Translations under genes and position numbers: made by a program
In this document: positions 35,691-45,015 of the stretch, piece after piece
Layout of the letters: each line of letters begins with the position of its first letter
Position numbering within the stretch: the first letter of the stretch is position 1
Origin: Diphasiastrum complanatum
Taxonomy: Eukaryota; Streptophyta; Lycopodiopsida; Lycopodiales; Lycopodiaceae
Length of the DNA: 64,000 nucleotides
Direction of reading: 5' to 3'
NCBI GenBank assembly: GCA_029204225.1
Contig: CM055102.1
Location: forward strand, 5,199,520-5,263,519
Notes under the pieces: generated by a model
The model's input: only the letters and a program-made list of their open reading frames with translations
Database searches by the model: none
Told to the model about the DNA's origin: nothing

Positions 35691-36065
35691 ATTTTCTCTA
35701 GATCTGTACACACATGGGAACAGCCTCTCACAATGGGAAGCATGTCTCATTCACATGGGAATGCTAGATCTATCAATGAAATGGTGCCACATGGCAATTT
35801 TCTACTTGACTAGCTTCCAACTAGCTCATACTAAGTCAATCAAGACAAATTCAATCTAACTAAAACCTGATGTATTTATGACTACCACCCACACGTGGGA
35901 AAAAGCTCCTCACACGTGGGATCAAGTTATGTACAAATAAACTTAGATCAAATAGCTAGAATTTGAACACTCCTCAAAATCCAGCTTAGCAAATCTAGTG
36001 TACATCTATCTACAACAACCAAGTGCATATCTAAACTTCATAAATGAATTATTGCAGATTATTGT
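35691..36065. other. Noncoding, LTR-like, with CACACGTGGG motifs
   Basis: Contains two CACACGTGGG copies at 35890 and 35911 and several CACATGGGA words, resembling minus-strand copia LTRs elsewhere here. No edges could be defined. Confidence 0.4.
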
Positions 36066-37252
36066 TTAATTATCATCATCATCCTCCTCAAGATTCAGAC
36101 GGATGGTATTGTTATGAAGGAATAATCTCCTATCATATGGATCCAAAAATTCTAAATTTTTCCTATTGCTCATATCAATGTAACCCGAATAAAGGGCCAT
36201 TGTAGATGATCTTTTTGTAGTCTCATTGGGAGTATAATCCAATATTTTAATTGCCAAATCCCTTTTCATGAAAATTATCTTATATGTTCCTCTTGCATAA
36301 TTATGGCCTCCTAAACAAACTGATAATAATTTGATGGCCATAATGACAATGGTTGCATATGGATTAAGATGAATAATATATACAAATCTCATTATTTTGA
36401 AAGTTTTTCAAATAATGAGATAGAGACATATCCTTTCTCATGGCTGATACACCTCGGACGCCTCCATGTCTCATACCAAAGGCATCTATTTCAATAGCAT
36501 CTTGTAAATGAGTGAAGAAAATAAATTTAGAATGATACATAACACTGCAAACTCATACTTTAACACAGTGTTTGAAATAAGAAAACTGAACAATATCAAT
36601 ACCAATATAATATCTACATACCAGATCATAATCATCGTATTCAACGATGTTTGCTCTACTAATGTCATGTCCTCCAATGGGCTCTACATTTTCGGAGGAG
36701 ATATATCGAGTCCTTGGGGGATATTTTTTTGGAATTCCAAAAATTCCTCCTCTGTAGGCAAAGTTTTTTCATAGGCTTTAGATTTTTCAATCATGGCCTC
36801 CAAGGCCTCATTGCCAGATTTCCAATTGCCATATTTATCATAATCTATCTCACTTTCAAGGTCATCAAATGTGAAATCAACAATGTTAAAAACTTTTGAT
36901 AATTTTTGTGCAAAAATCGAAAGGATTTTATCATCTCTCAAATTCAAAATATTCTATATCATTAAATGAAATATAACTTTCATTATTTATAAAATATAAG
37001 GGAACATCGAGTAGAGTTAATTGATTAACAAGAGATGCAGATGGAAGAGAATCAGAGAGGATTATAGAACGAGAGAGAGTTCTGATAATCTGAAGCCATA
37101 GATGCTTCAGCTTTGACCCCTATATCAGTATTTGCATCATTTACATCAACTAGAGCAGATAGACAGTGATTTTCCCCTTGGACTGCGCGCGTCCAATCGC
37201 TATTGAAGGAGAAAAAATATATTTGAAAATTGTCTAAATTATTGGACGACAT
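36066..37252 (-). pseudogene. Unrecognised broken protein-coding region
   Basis: Successive minus-strand frames (ATG at 37252; pieces at 37052-37252, 36684-36947, about 36400-36660 and 36066-36392) appear to be one former protein of roughly 350-400 residues, broken by at least three frameshifts and a stop. The pieces have normal, non-repetitive composition and end in an acidic EEDDDDN tail. No retrotransposon motif (knuckle, DSG, YVDD, DDE) is present. Notable segments are FGMRHGGVRGVSAMRKD and LGGHNYARGTYKIIF. I do not recognise the family with confidence. A nucleocapsid-like relic of a negative-strand RNA virus is one guess from size and the acidic tail; a decayed host gene is equally possible. 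Confidence 0.45.
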
Positions 37253-37948
37253 TATGTATGATCAAAGCTTGATTCGGTAGACTATTCATATTGTCCAAAG
37301 CTAAGAAGAACATATCGAGTCAAGCTCTGATCATTCATATTCCTTCCAATATCGGTTCAGTATGCGAGAATAGCTCCTCTGGTTTACACATGCAATATAT
37401 GCACGTCAATTCGCTATTGGATGAAATAATGACATTTGGAAATTTTCAAAATTATAATTATTGGATGTAAAAAAAAGTGGGATATTTATAGCATAACCTT
37501 TCAATTTCTGAAATTAATTATAGATGTGACCATAAATTTGTAAAATCAATTGCATAATAAATTGTAGATATCATTAGCCATATTGACTAATCATTGTGAT
37601 GACCAATGTTTATTTAATTGCATTTGATTGACAAGCCTCTGAATATCTCAAAGTAATCATCGACGTAATCCAAACTTCAAAATTTTAAAAGACCACGTAT
37701 GCAATCATTTCGGATTTGCACTATATATACAAATGGATGATGCTTAAATTTGTTTGCTTAAAATTCTTATCATTCTCTACTTCCATGCGATATCGATTCA
37801 ATGCGTCCGAAGCAACCTACCTACATTCCGCTTTTACTCACGCATGCCCATTTGCTCTCAGGTAAGTTTAGGTATTGGTTCGACGTGCTCATCCTGACTC
37901 CTGATCCTAATACTCCTTCATCACCCGCTGATCCGATATTGGATAGTA
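37253..37948. other. Spacer between two divergent gene relics
   Basis: About 700 bp between the minus-strand ATG at 37252 and the histone-like ATG at 37949. CTATATATAC at 37721-37730 is a good TATA box on the plus strand, and CAG/GTAAGT at 37859-37867 is a perfect 5' splice-donor match. A diverged repeat of the region near 37185-37255 occurs near 37400-37465 (CGTC.AATTCGCTATTG..., then ATTATTGGA). Confidence 0.45.
37721..37730 (+). promoter_or_regulatory. Possible TATA box upstream of histone-like pseudogene
   Basis: CTATATATAC lies about 220 bp before the ATG at 37949; a consensus splice donor lies between them, so a 5' UTR intron is conceivable. Position and sequence only. Confidence 0.3.
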
Positions 37949-38526
37949 ATGGCGTGAACTAAGCAAACATCACGAATTCACCTTGGTGGAATCCCAATCA
38001 CAGGAGGGAGTCAGGGTAATCCACAACCACCGTCTCGTCTACCACCACCTCCTCCTAGGCCAAGGGGCAAACGAAGAGACCCTCCCTAGCTGAAGGATAT
38101 TCAGAAGCTACAGAAGACCAATAATCTTCTGATTTTGAAAGCTCACACATAGAGATCCATCAGACAGGTTACAAGAAGTCTATCTGCAAATGTGAGATGG
38201 ACTGTAACGACAATTGAGGCGCTGCACACTGCATATGAGAATTTCCAAGTAAATTTTTTTTAGATAGTGTTGTTGCAGCTGTCCATGCCAAGAGGGTGAC
38301 CATCATGCCCAAGGATTTCAACATTGTGCTCAGGCTACGGGACACATATGACAAATTTGTAGAGTACTTTAGACCAGCTCCTTCATCTCCTCCAAAAGAA
38401 GATGCAGAGAAAAGAAAACGAAAGCAATCTCAACCATCTTGGCTTGTTTTTCGAGTACAGAATGGGAGTGTTTCAAAAAAGACAAAGAATCTAGTAATCT
38501 ACAACATGAATTCACACAAAAAATGA
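37949..38526 (+). pseudogene. Histone H3 variant pseudogene, CENH3-like
   Basis: The ATG gives MA*TKQTSR, the universal H3 start MARTKQTAR with Arg3 turned into TGA. A divergent Pro-rich tail follows, then LKDIQKLQKTNNLLILKAHT (the alpha-N helix, as LREIRRLQKSTNLLI in H3), RWTVTTIEALHTAYENFQVNFF (the RWT..AL..A start of alpha-2 is typical of centromeric H3) and DSVVAAVHAKRVTIMPKDFNIVLRLRD (H3 C-terminal helix). Stops: TGA 37955, TAG 38087, TAG 38150 and TAG 38261; there is a -1/+2 slip in a T8 run at 38254-38261. Canonical H3 ends a few residues after RLRD; here the frame runs about 60 codons further with a KRKRK patch. No introns are visible within the coding part, so it may be a retrocopy. 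Confidence 0.8.
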
Positions 38527-38646
38527 AGATTAAATGATCAAAATTGAATCAGAACTTGCTAGAAATTGAAAAATCAAGAAAACTAAAATAAGAAACTCTA
38601 CCAAACTTAACAAAATCCACCAAATCTAATGGGAAAAGAATCTAAT

Positions 38647-38658
38647 GCTCTGATACCA
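38647..38658 (-). promoter_or_regulatory. Primer-binding site of an otherwise lost minus-strand copia
   Basis: GCTCTGATACCA is a perfect reverse complement of TGGTATCAGAGC. An LTR would start near 38663 (TGTAATGTGCC) and run right for an unknown distance, at most to about 39000. No gag is recognisable to the left, where the histone relic ends at 38526. Confidence 0.55.
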
Positions 38659-39029
38659 AAATTGTAATGTGCCAATCTTAGCATTCAAACATCTAATGTG
38701 GTTGACAGACGGAAATTGTATTTAACTTTCCCGGCCAAATTTTTGTGATTTTCAAATATCCCATTGGGCAGAACAAACAATTGTGATTGGACCACAATTA
38801 CTGCCTGAATACTCTTATGATGCCCGTCATTGTAATTCGAGGTTGATTTGACGTCAATAGTCGTAAATCGTAGTTAGCTAATCCTTGTAGTTTAGGAACT
38901 TCTTGTCATTCATAGGTATACGTCTCGTTTTCTTCATTCTATCTCTTATTTTGGATTGTCATTCTTAGGTTTACCTCTCAATCTCTTCATTCTCTCCATT
39001 CTCAGCTTGCGTACACTTATGTTCGACTA

Positions 39030-39158
39030 ATGGCTGCACATAATTGGAGACCAAGAGGAACCATTGATGCAATCAATATTTGTAATGAAAAAAATGCAGA
39101 AGATCAATGGGTACTAAGAATATATCAAAAGTATAAATGGATCTTGATGCATCCCTCT
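39030..39158 (+). pseudogene. N-terminal part of an unknown ORF, cut by a solo LTR
   Basis: MAAHNWRPRGTIDAINICNEKN...YQKYKWILMHPS, 43 codons from a good ATG up to the target duplication at 39154-39158. No homologue recognised. Removing the LTR and one CCTCT joins it to 39871 onward, where an A11 run then disturbs the frame. Confidence 0.45.
39154..39158. repeat. Target-site duplication, left copy (CCTCT)
   Basis: CCTCT directly left of the solo LTR, repeated at 39866-39870. Confidence 0.88.
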
Positions 39159-39865
39159 TGTAGTGAGTTTCTTTCCTTGCCTATATTCAACCCAAGATCT
39201 AATCAATCTAGCATCGAGGAGATGAAGTTAGTTGTCACGCGTAGATTCGTTCCCATGAGAGCAATAGTATAGTTCAGATTTTAGCATGAATGCAAGATTC
39301 ACATCTAACTCTACAATCCATTAACCCTAAGCATTAACACCAGATCCAAAATGAAGATAGCTTACTCTTTCTCTCTCTCCCTTTCTCTCTCACAAAACTA
39401 CAAAAACATGTAATCCCAATAACAATCAGATCCAACAATTAGCAAAACTCAATAAAAGCATGAGAGATGGAGGAAAAGTGATAGAGAGCAAGAACATTCA
39501 TAAAGCTATTATTGAAATGAAGATATGTACATGTGTAGGAAACTCGAGTTGGTCTCTTCTTATAGTAGAGAGGAGGACCCTAGCCTCTGAATCTTATTGG
39601 TCCATTTCTGCCTCCCTAATTATTCAAATTTAAAAAAGAGTGGGAACCATCCAAATTGGAGGGAAACCCAACTTTATTCACTAACTTGACATTTAGGCCT
39701 ACAACAATAAAGTCTTGCAAAAAGGCCTAAAGTCCTTTTATTGTCTTTCTAATTAGTCAAATAACTATCTGATCATCGGGTTGGACTTACACACGCAGGG
39801 TGCCAAATCCCTCTCACTTATTAACTAGGGTTAGGGTCGCCTTGGGATCTTCAGACCCTCCAACA
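39159..39865 (-). repeat. Solo LTR of the gypsy B family
   Basis: 707 bp, plus-strand edges TGTAGTGAG and CCTCCAACA, i.e. TGTTGGAGG...CTCACTACA in its own orientation. It matches the relic B 5' LTR (32013-32754) almost throughout. No internal sequence or primer site on either side and a perfect CCTCT duplication: a classic product of LTR-LTR recombination after insertion. Confidence 0.93.
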
Positions 39866-39870
39866 CCTCT
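39866..39870. repeat. Target-site duplication, right copy (CCTCT)
   Basis: Matches 39154-39158. Confidence 0.88.
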
Positions 39871-40192
39871 GCAAAAGGTTCATTTAAAAAAAAAAAGATC
39901 AGATAACATATATAGAAACTCTTGGAAAGACAGGATAAGGGAATTCAAAGTATCACTTGCCGGTCAATCTATCACAGAAGTTTTAGTTCAGCATGCTTAT
40001 CTTCACAATGAGCTCAATATTCATGATTTGAATCCAAATGATAGAAGTAAGTTTTCAGATTTGATTTCTTTAGAGTTAGAATTTTCTTTAAATTATATTT
40101 TTCTTGTGATGTTTGTATGGTCTTGTTCTGGCATACTTCAAAGTCATTCAATGTTGCCCATGCCACCAGAATTTTGGTATTTTACGATATAA
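39871..40192 (+). pseudogene. Continuation of the unknown ORF after the solo LTR
   Basis: After an A11 run the frame reads KKRSDNIYRNSWKDRIREFKVSLAGQS..., then HAYLHNELNIHDLNPNDRSKFSDL. Normal protein-like composition, mostly helical by look, ends MPPEFWYFTI and stop at 40192. I cannot assign a family; no retrotransposon motif is present. Confidence 0.4.
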
Positions 40193-40502
40193 AGGTCATT
40201 TTCCATATTCACTTTTAGAGTCGGGAGTTTTCTTTTATGATCACGCCATTTTCTTGATAAAAATGGTTTAGTTGGTAAATTAGAGCCATATCCTCTACCA
40301 TATTTTTTGAGTGAGAAATGGATTTCTCTTTATGCAGCAATATATATTAATCTAGGCTATATATTGATCTAGGCTATATATTGATATTCAAAGTATATTA
40401 AAATGTAGCACTGGATCAAATAATAATACATTAAGTTGGTATCTATTTCTTACTATTTTTGTTGATTTTTTTTTCAAATGCAATGTTCGAAAAACGAAAA
40501 CA

Positions 40503-40871
40503 ATGTTTGTTTGTAAGGACTTGAGTGCTGAAATAATCGTCGAGTTGTTGGATGATGGTTGGGATACGAAACAAAATCAACAAGTTGAGTGCAGAGTATG
40601 TTACTCATCAATGACATTTAGATATCACATCGAAAAACAAATGCTCACTTTGTTGCTGTATTATAGAAGATGGATTAGATGCAAAAATGTTTGGAAGCCA
40701 CTTGATCAAGATTTTGGTATAAACCCTCAAGAGCAACTTCAGATAACAATGAAAAGAAATGACAATATTCTTGCAATGGTTGAGGTCGAGATATATTGGT
40801 GTCCCAATCACATTCGATCAGAACTAGACATGTTGCAATTCGATCTACCTCAGTGTGAAAGATTCAACTAG
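40503..40871 (+). CDS. Unknown ORF, 122 codons
   Basis: The frame begins FVCKDLSAEIIVELLDDGWDTKQNQQVECRVCYSS and ends LQFDLPQCERFN. Four Cys are visible but no known spacing. The start may be internal (TTG or an upstream exon), since 40193-40502 also has short protein-like stretches in other frames. It could belong to the same broken gene as 39030-40192. No family recognised. Confidence 0.3.
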   Translation: MFVCKDLSAEIIVELLDDGWDTKQNQQVECRVCYSSMTFRYHIEKQMLTLLLYYRRWIRCKNVWKPLDQDFGINPQEQLQITMKRNDNILAMVEVEIYWCPNHIRSELDMLQFDLPQCERFN

Positions 40872-40991
40872 TTTCATCACATTTTGCAATATTTCCATAT
40901 TTGGCATATTGAGGCCAAAACTTGTTTTAGAGAGGTTGACTTTTCAAAGTTCATTAGTCTAAATTTCATTTGAATAAACACTTTTTGAAAG

Positions 40992-41499
40992 TGTGGGAAA
41001 GATAGAATGCGAGTTTGAGTAGATTCAATTTGAATAAGTTGGGTACATTGAATCTAGACCCAAAATTGGTAGGGTTAGCATTTTGGTGGGAAAGCCAAGT
41101 GGCCAAATAGGGTTTGGATCTGCTAGAAAAGGATGTAACTCGTGGAGAGCATCATCTTCTCTCTTCTCTATCTCATTTCATGCTTATACATGGTTCTCTT
41201 GGGTTCTACTATCCATTGGTGCACTATCTTGGTGATTGCTTGCAATTCTATGTGTAGAATGATCTATATTTGTTATTTTTGGATCCACACGTGTGAAATA
41301 CAGTAGCTTGCTGGTTTTTTAAGGACAGCAACAGTACATAATCATTTCATTCAAGTTTTATCAAGTTCTATTAGTGTTTGCATCTCAAATTGTGTGTAGA
41401 TGCTGATTTTTCTACATTGGTGAAATTGGTAGTGTATTTCTCTTTCTAACCAAAGATCATTCAAGTAGATTGGATCTTAAGGATCTGAAATCTTTCACA
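40992..41499 (+). repeat. 5' LTR of copia element E (left edge tentative)
   Basis: The right end TCTTTCACA abuts a perfect primer site. A perfect CACACGTGTG is at 41286-41295, followed by AAATACAGTAG as in other LTRs here. The left edge is taken as TGTGGGAAAG but was not confirmed by a second copy. Confidence 0.65.
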
Positions 41500-41511
41500 T
41501 GGTATCAGAGC
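41500..41511 (+). promoter_or_regulatory. Primer-binding site of element E
   Basis: TGGTATCAGAGC directly after the LTR. Confidence 0.95.
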
Positions 41512-42099
41512 TTTTGTTTCAGGTTATGAAGGAGGAAATCAGATCTATCAATGATTTGGTGAAGCTATCAAGTCTAGAGCATGCTAGAGAGGATTCTACA
41601 CCAAAATCGGATTTTTTGCTTTTGTAGATTGGATCTTTTGTAGATCAAAACACTAAATAGGTCAATATACTTGTTCAATTCCGTTTTTTGAATTCACATG
41701 CTGGATTTGGCCGATTTTTGGATCATTGGTTCAGCCTAAGTGGTGGCTTATAGGTTGCATATCAAATTTTCAGCATTTGCATGTAGATTTGGAATAGTCA
41801 ATTTTTTGTGATTTTGTCAAAACCCTAATTTTGATTGGATCTCTAGATAGTGAGGTTGCTGGACTTTATTTGAGTGTGTTTCAATCTTAGGAAGTGGCAA
41901 AAGTCATTAGATTGAGGATAGATCATAGGTTGATCAAGATTCCATGATTCTATGTGTTGATTTGCTTGGATAAGTGCTAGAAGAGAATTTGTGAGATAGT
42001 TTCAAATCTTGGTGATTTCTTTTGAAAGCATTTGTTGTTGTTCAAAGGAGTGATTTGTGCATTGAAACAGGTTTAAAGAGAAGATCAGGTCATTGCTAC
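41512..42099 (+). other. Leader of copia element E
   Basis: About 590 bp noncoding DNA between primer site and gag ATG; only short frames. Confidence 0.7.
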
Positions 42100-42603
42100 A
42101 TGGCAACCTCAATTGGAGTCATGTTGGAAGCCAATGATAGGCTTACCTCAAGTAACTATTCATTATGGAAAGTGAGGATGGAGTCACTTCTTGAGATGAA
42201 TGATGTTTTGGATATTGTTGTAGGTTTGGAGGAGAGACCAGCAACACAACAAGATCAATTGAGGTATGACAAGAGGGCCAAGAAGGCTCTACACATGATA
42301 AAGATGAATGTTACCAATGAACTTCTTAAGGAAGTTGGTAAGTGCACATCATCTTTGGAAGCTTGGAATTCATTGAAGAAGCTTTATGAATCCAAGTCTA
42401 CTTCTAGAGTGTTGACTCTAAGAAGGCAAATCTTTTCTTGTTTGCAAAAGAATGAAGAAAGTCCAAGTACTTTTGTTTTGAGAATGAAAGCATTGAATGA
42501 TGAGTTAGCTTGCATAGATGAAAGCATTAAGGAAGGAGAGCTTATTCAAGTGATTCTTAATGGCTTGTTGGATGCTCATGCTAACATTGTTCAAAGTATT
42601 GCA
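42100..42603 (+). pseudogene. Copia element E: gag, truncated
   Basis: The ATG at 42100 gives MATSIGVMLEANDRLTSSNYSLWKVRMESLLEMND, a UBN2-type gag with HMIKMNVTNELLKEVGKCTSSLEAWNSLKKLYESKSTSRVLTLRRQ and GELIQVILNGLLDAHANIVQSIA. It is fully open for 168 codons, so little decayed, and then stops being gag at the exact base where the gypsy F LTR begins. No zinc knuckle or protease remains, and no gag continues beyond gypsy F's far end at 48914. Confidence 0.9.
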
Positions 42604-43101
42604 TGCCTGACAAGGCTCACCCTATATCCCCTCAAGCACCCCTTAACCCTGACACATCCTAACGTCGACACATGGCAAACTCCATGCACAGCCGACACTT
42701 GCCACTTGGCAGTACCCTGACACATAGGCAAGCTAGTAGGTGGACAGTCTGACATGTGTCACTCATGCTTTGGACCAAGTGTCCCAATGAGCATATGACA
42801 CATGTCCTGTTGACCCGTCCATTGACCGTCTGACAAGTGTCACTCATGCACTGGACCAAGTGTCCCAGTGAGCATGTGACATGTCATGTTGACTAGTCAA
42901 CCCTTCCTACTTTTTAGGAGGTCAGTCCAACAGACTCTCATGAGACCCAATACCCCCTTGGCCATCTCGTATTTAGTCACTATAACAAATATTTACATTG
43001 CAATTTACAATTGTCTCCACAGGCCGGTGACTTAGCCATTTACAATTTAATAATTACAATTTACCATACATTGGGCAAAGGGATTCACAGTACATGTGAC
43101 A
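42604..43101 (-). repeat. 3' LTR of gypsy F, truncated
   Basis: Matches 48427-48914 nearly base for base (TGCCTGACAAGGCTCACC through GTACATGTGACA). Contains two imperfect copies of a GTGTCACTCATGC...GGACCAAGTGTCCCA unit about 80-90 bp apart. Confidence 0.93.
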
Positions 43102-43113
43102 TCCCTTCTCTCC
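43102..43113 (-). other. Polypurine tract of gypsy F
   Basis: The reverse complement AGGAGAGAAGGGA lies directly before the LTR start TGTCACATG, primer for plus-strand DNA synthesis. Confidence 0.8.
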
Positions 43114-44691
43114 TCAAATGACATCGTCCTCGATGGCAAAGTTTGGATATTGTGCATGCAACCCATGCGCGGTCTCCCAGATAGCATCATTGAGAGGTCA
43201 TCCATGCCATGCAACCAAGTACTCACGGAACAAACGATTCCGCAACCGTCTATGCCTCCGGTCCAATACTCCCGCTAGTCCATGCATCACCTCCCCATGC
43301 TCCTGAAACAATAAAAGGCCATCAGCCAACAAGTTATCACCATCATGTAAAACCTTCTTTAAGTGTGAAACATAAAAAACAGGATGAACCTTACAACCAA
43401 TAGGCAAATCCAATTCATAAGCAACGCTATTAATCTTTTTCCAAGGTCCACAATATCTAGGTGACAACTTATAACACTTCTCTGCCTTTAGGGTTTTCGA
43501 GTCCTTTGGACTCCTGAGAAATACCATATCTCCTTCCTCGAATTCTCTTGGCGTACGATCCAGATCAGCATATGTCGTTGCCCGATCCATCGCCGCTTTT
43601 ACATTTTCTTTAGCTAACTCCAACATCTGTTGCATGTGAGTTAGGAATTCCATAGCACTAGGTGTCTTATGAGGCATACCTATAGTAACTGGACTGGCTG
43701 GTCTAAGACCATAATTTAGCTTGAAAGGACTCATCTTCGTAGATTCATTCTTTTTATCATTATAGGCAAATTCCAACAATGGTAGGTAATGTTCCCATTG
43801 CGTTTGCCTTTCACTCACATACGCCCTAAGCATGTCCTCCAAGGTTTGGTTGACTCTCTCAGTCTGCCCATCTGTTTCAGGATGATCAGAACTACTCATT
43901 CCCAACTACACCTCTAACTTCTCAAATACTGCAGTCCAAAAATTGCCAGTAAAACGAGAATCCCTGTCAGACACAATGGATCTAGGTAATCCATGAAGTG
44001 TGAATACATGCTGTATAAACAAATTAGCTGTACCAGGTGCATCAATCTTATTACTAGTTGGGATAAAATGAGCCATTTTTGTGAGTCTATCAACCACAAA
44101 TAGGATAGCATTATGTTGTTGTTGCGTATGCGATAAACATGTAATAAAGTCCATGGAAATACTCTCCCATCTCCCTTCTGGTATAGGTAACGGGCGTAAT
44201 AATCCAGGCACTTTAATCCTTTCAGCCTTATTAGCTTGACACTTAAAATAATGTGTCACATAATGGTTTACTTCTTTCTTAAGTCTCGACCACCAAAAGT
44301 TACGTTGTATCAACTCATAGGTCCTATCCACACCAGGATGACCAGCACTAGGGCTATCGTGACAGAGATGCAAGATCCTCTTTTGCAGCACCTCACAAGC
44401 TGGAATAAGAGCCTTGCCATTTCTCATCACTATTCCATCTTCTATGCAATACTTAAGATAAGTGCAAACCAAGGTAGAGGAGCTCTTCTTTTGAGACTCT
44501 GCATGGCCATGACTCACCTCATATTCCACTTTCTTACAGTGAAGATCTTCCTGCTGAGCCTTTCTTATCTCAAACAGTAAGTCATTTTCAATGACTACAA
44601 ATGACATCTGATACACCACACGAGATAGTGCATCTGCCACATGATTCTCGGCACCTTTCTTGTACCAAATCTCCATTAGGAATTCCTGCAT
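43114..44691 (-). pseudogene. Gypsy F: integrase and chromodomain
   Basis: Order: zinc region HLCHDSPSAGHPGVDRTYELIQRNFWW...HYFKCQANK (first Cys of the CX2C pair is Tyr), core with SMDFITCL, SDRDSRFTG and SSDHPETDGQTERVNQ (D, D, E), the GPWKKINSVAYELDLP barrel, then a chromodomain LAGVLDRRHRRLRNR...EYLVAWHG. A TGA at 43198 replaces the Trp that should follow; the frame then continues PLNDAIWET to a stop at 43114. A TAG at 43906 splits the core. The chromodomain would steer integration toward marked heterochromatin. Confidence 0.92.
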
Positions 44692-44745
44692 GAGCTCACC
44701 ATCTGGCTTGCCGGCCTCTAAGGTTTGGCTGCTTACAAAAGTATC

Positions 44746-45015
44746 TCAAGGTATCATGATCAGTGAATACCTCAAATTCCGATCCATATAGATAATGCTC
44801 CATGCCTTTAATGCATGAACTATGGCATAGAACTCCTCATGAGTTGGATAATTTTTTTGAGAAGGGTTGAGCTTCTTGCTCTCAAAGGCCACAGGCCTAC
44901 CCTCTTGCATCAGAACAGCTCCCACAGCAATGCCACTCACATCCGTATCTATAACATAGGGCTTTTGAGGGTCTACAATCTTTAGAGTGACGCACTCAAC
45001 AATAGCTTGATTCAA
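44746..45015 (-). pseudogene. Gypsy F: RNase H
   Basis: KPYVIDTDVSGIAVGAVLMQEGRPVAFESKKLNPSQKNYPTHEEFYAIVHALKAW is the gypsy RNase H with its DTD.S start and YPTHE.E strand. Shifts near 45015 and 44740 separate it from RT and integrase. Confidence 0.93.

Noticed and set aside
35690-36060. A complete LTR here
   Set aside because: Motifs are LTR-like but no TG/CA edges, primer site or second copy could be found.
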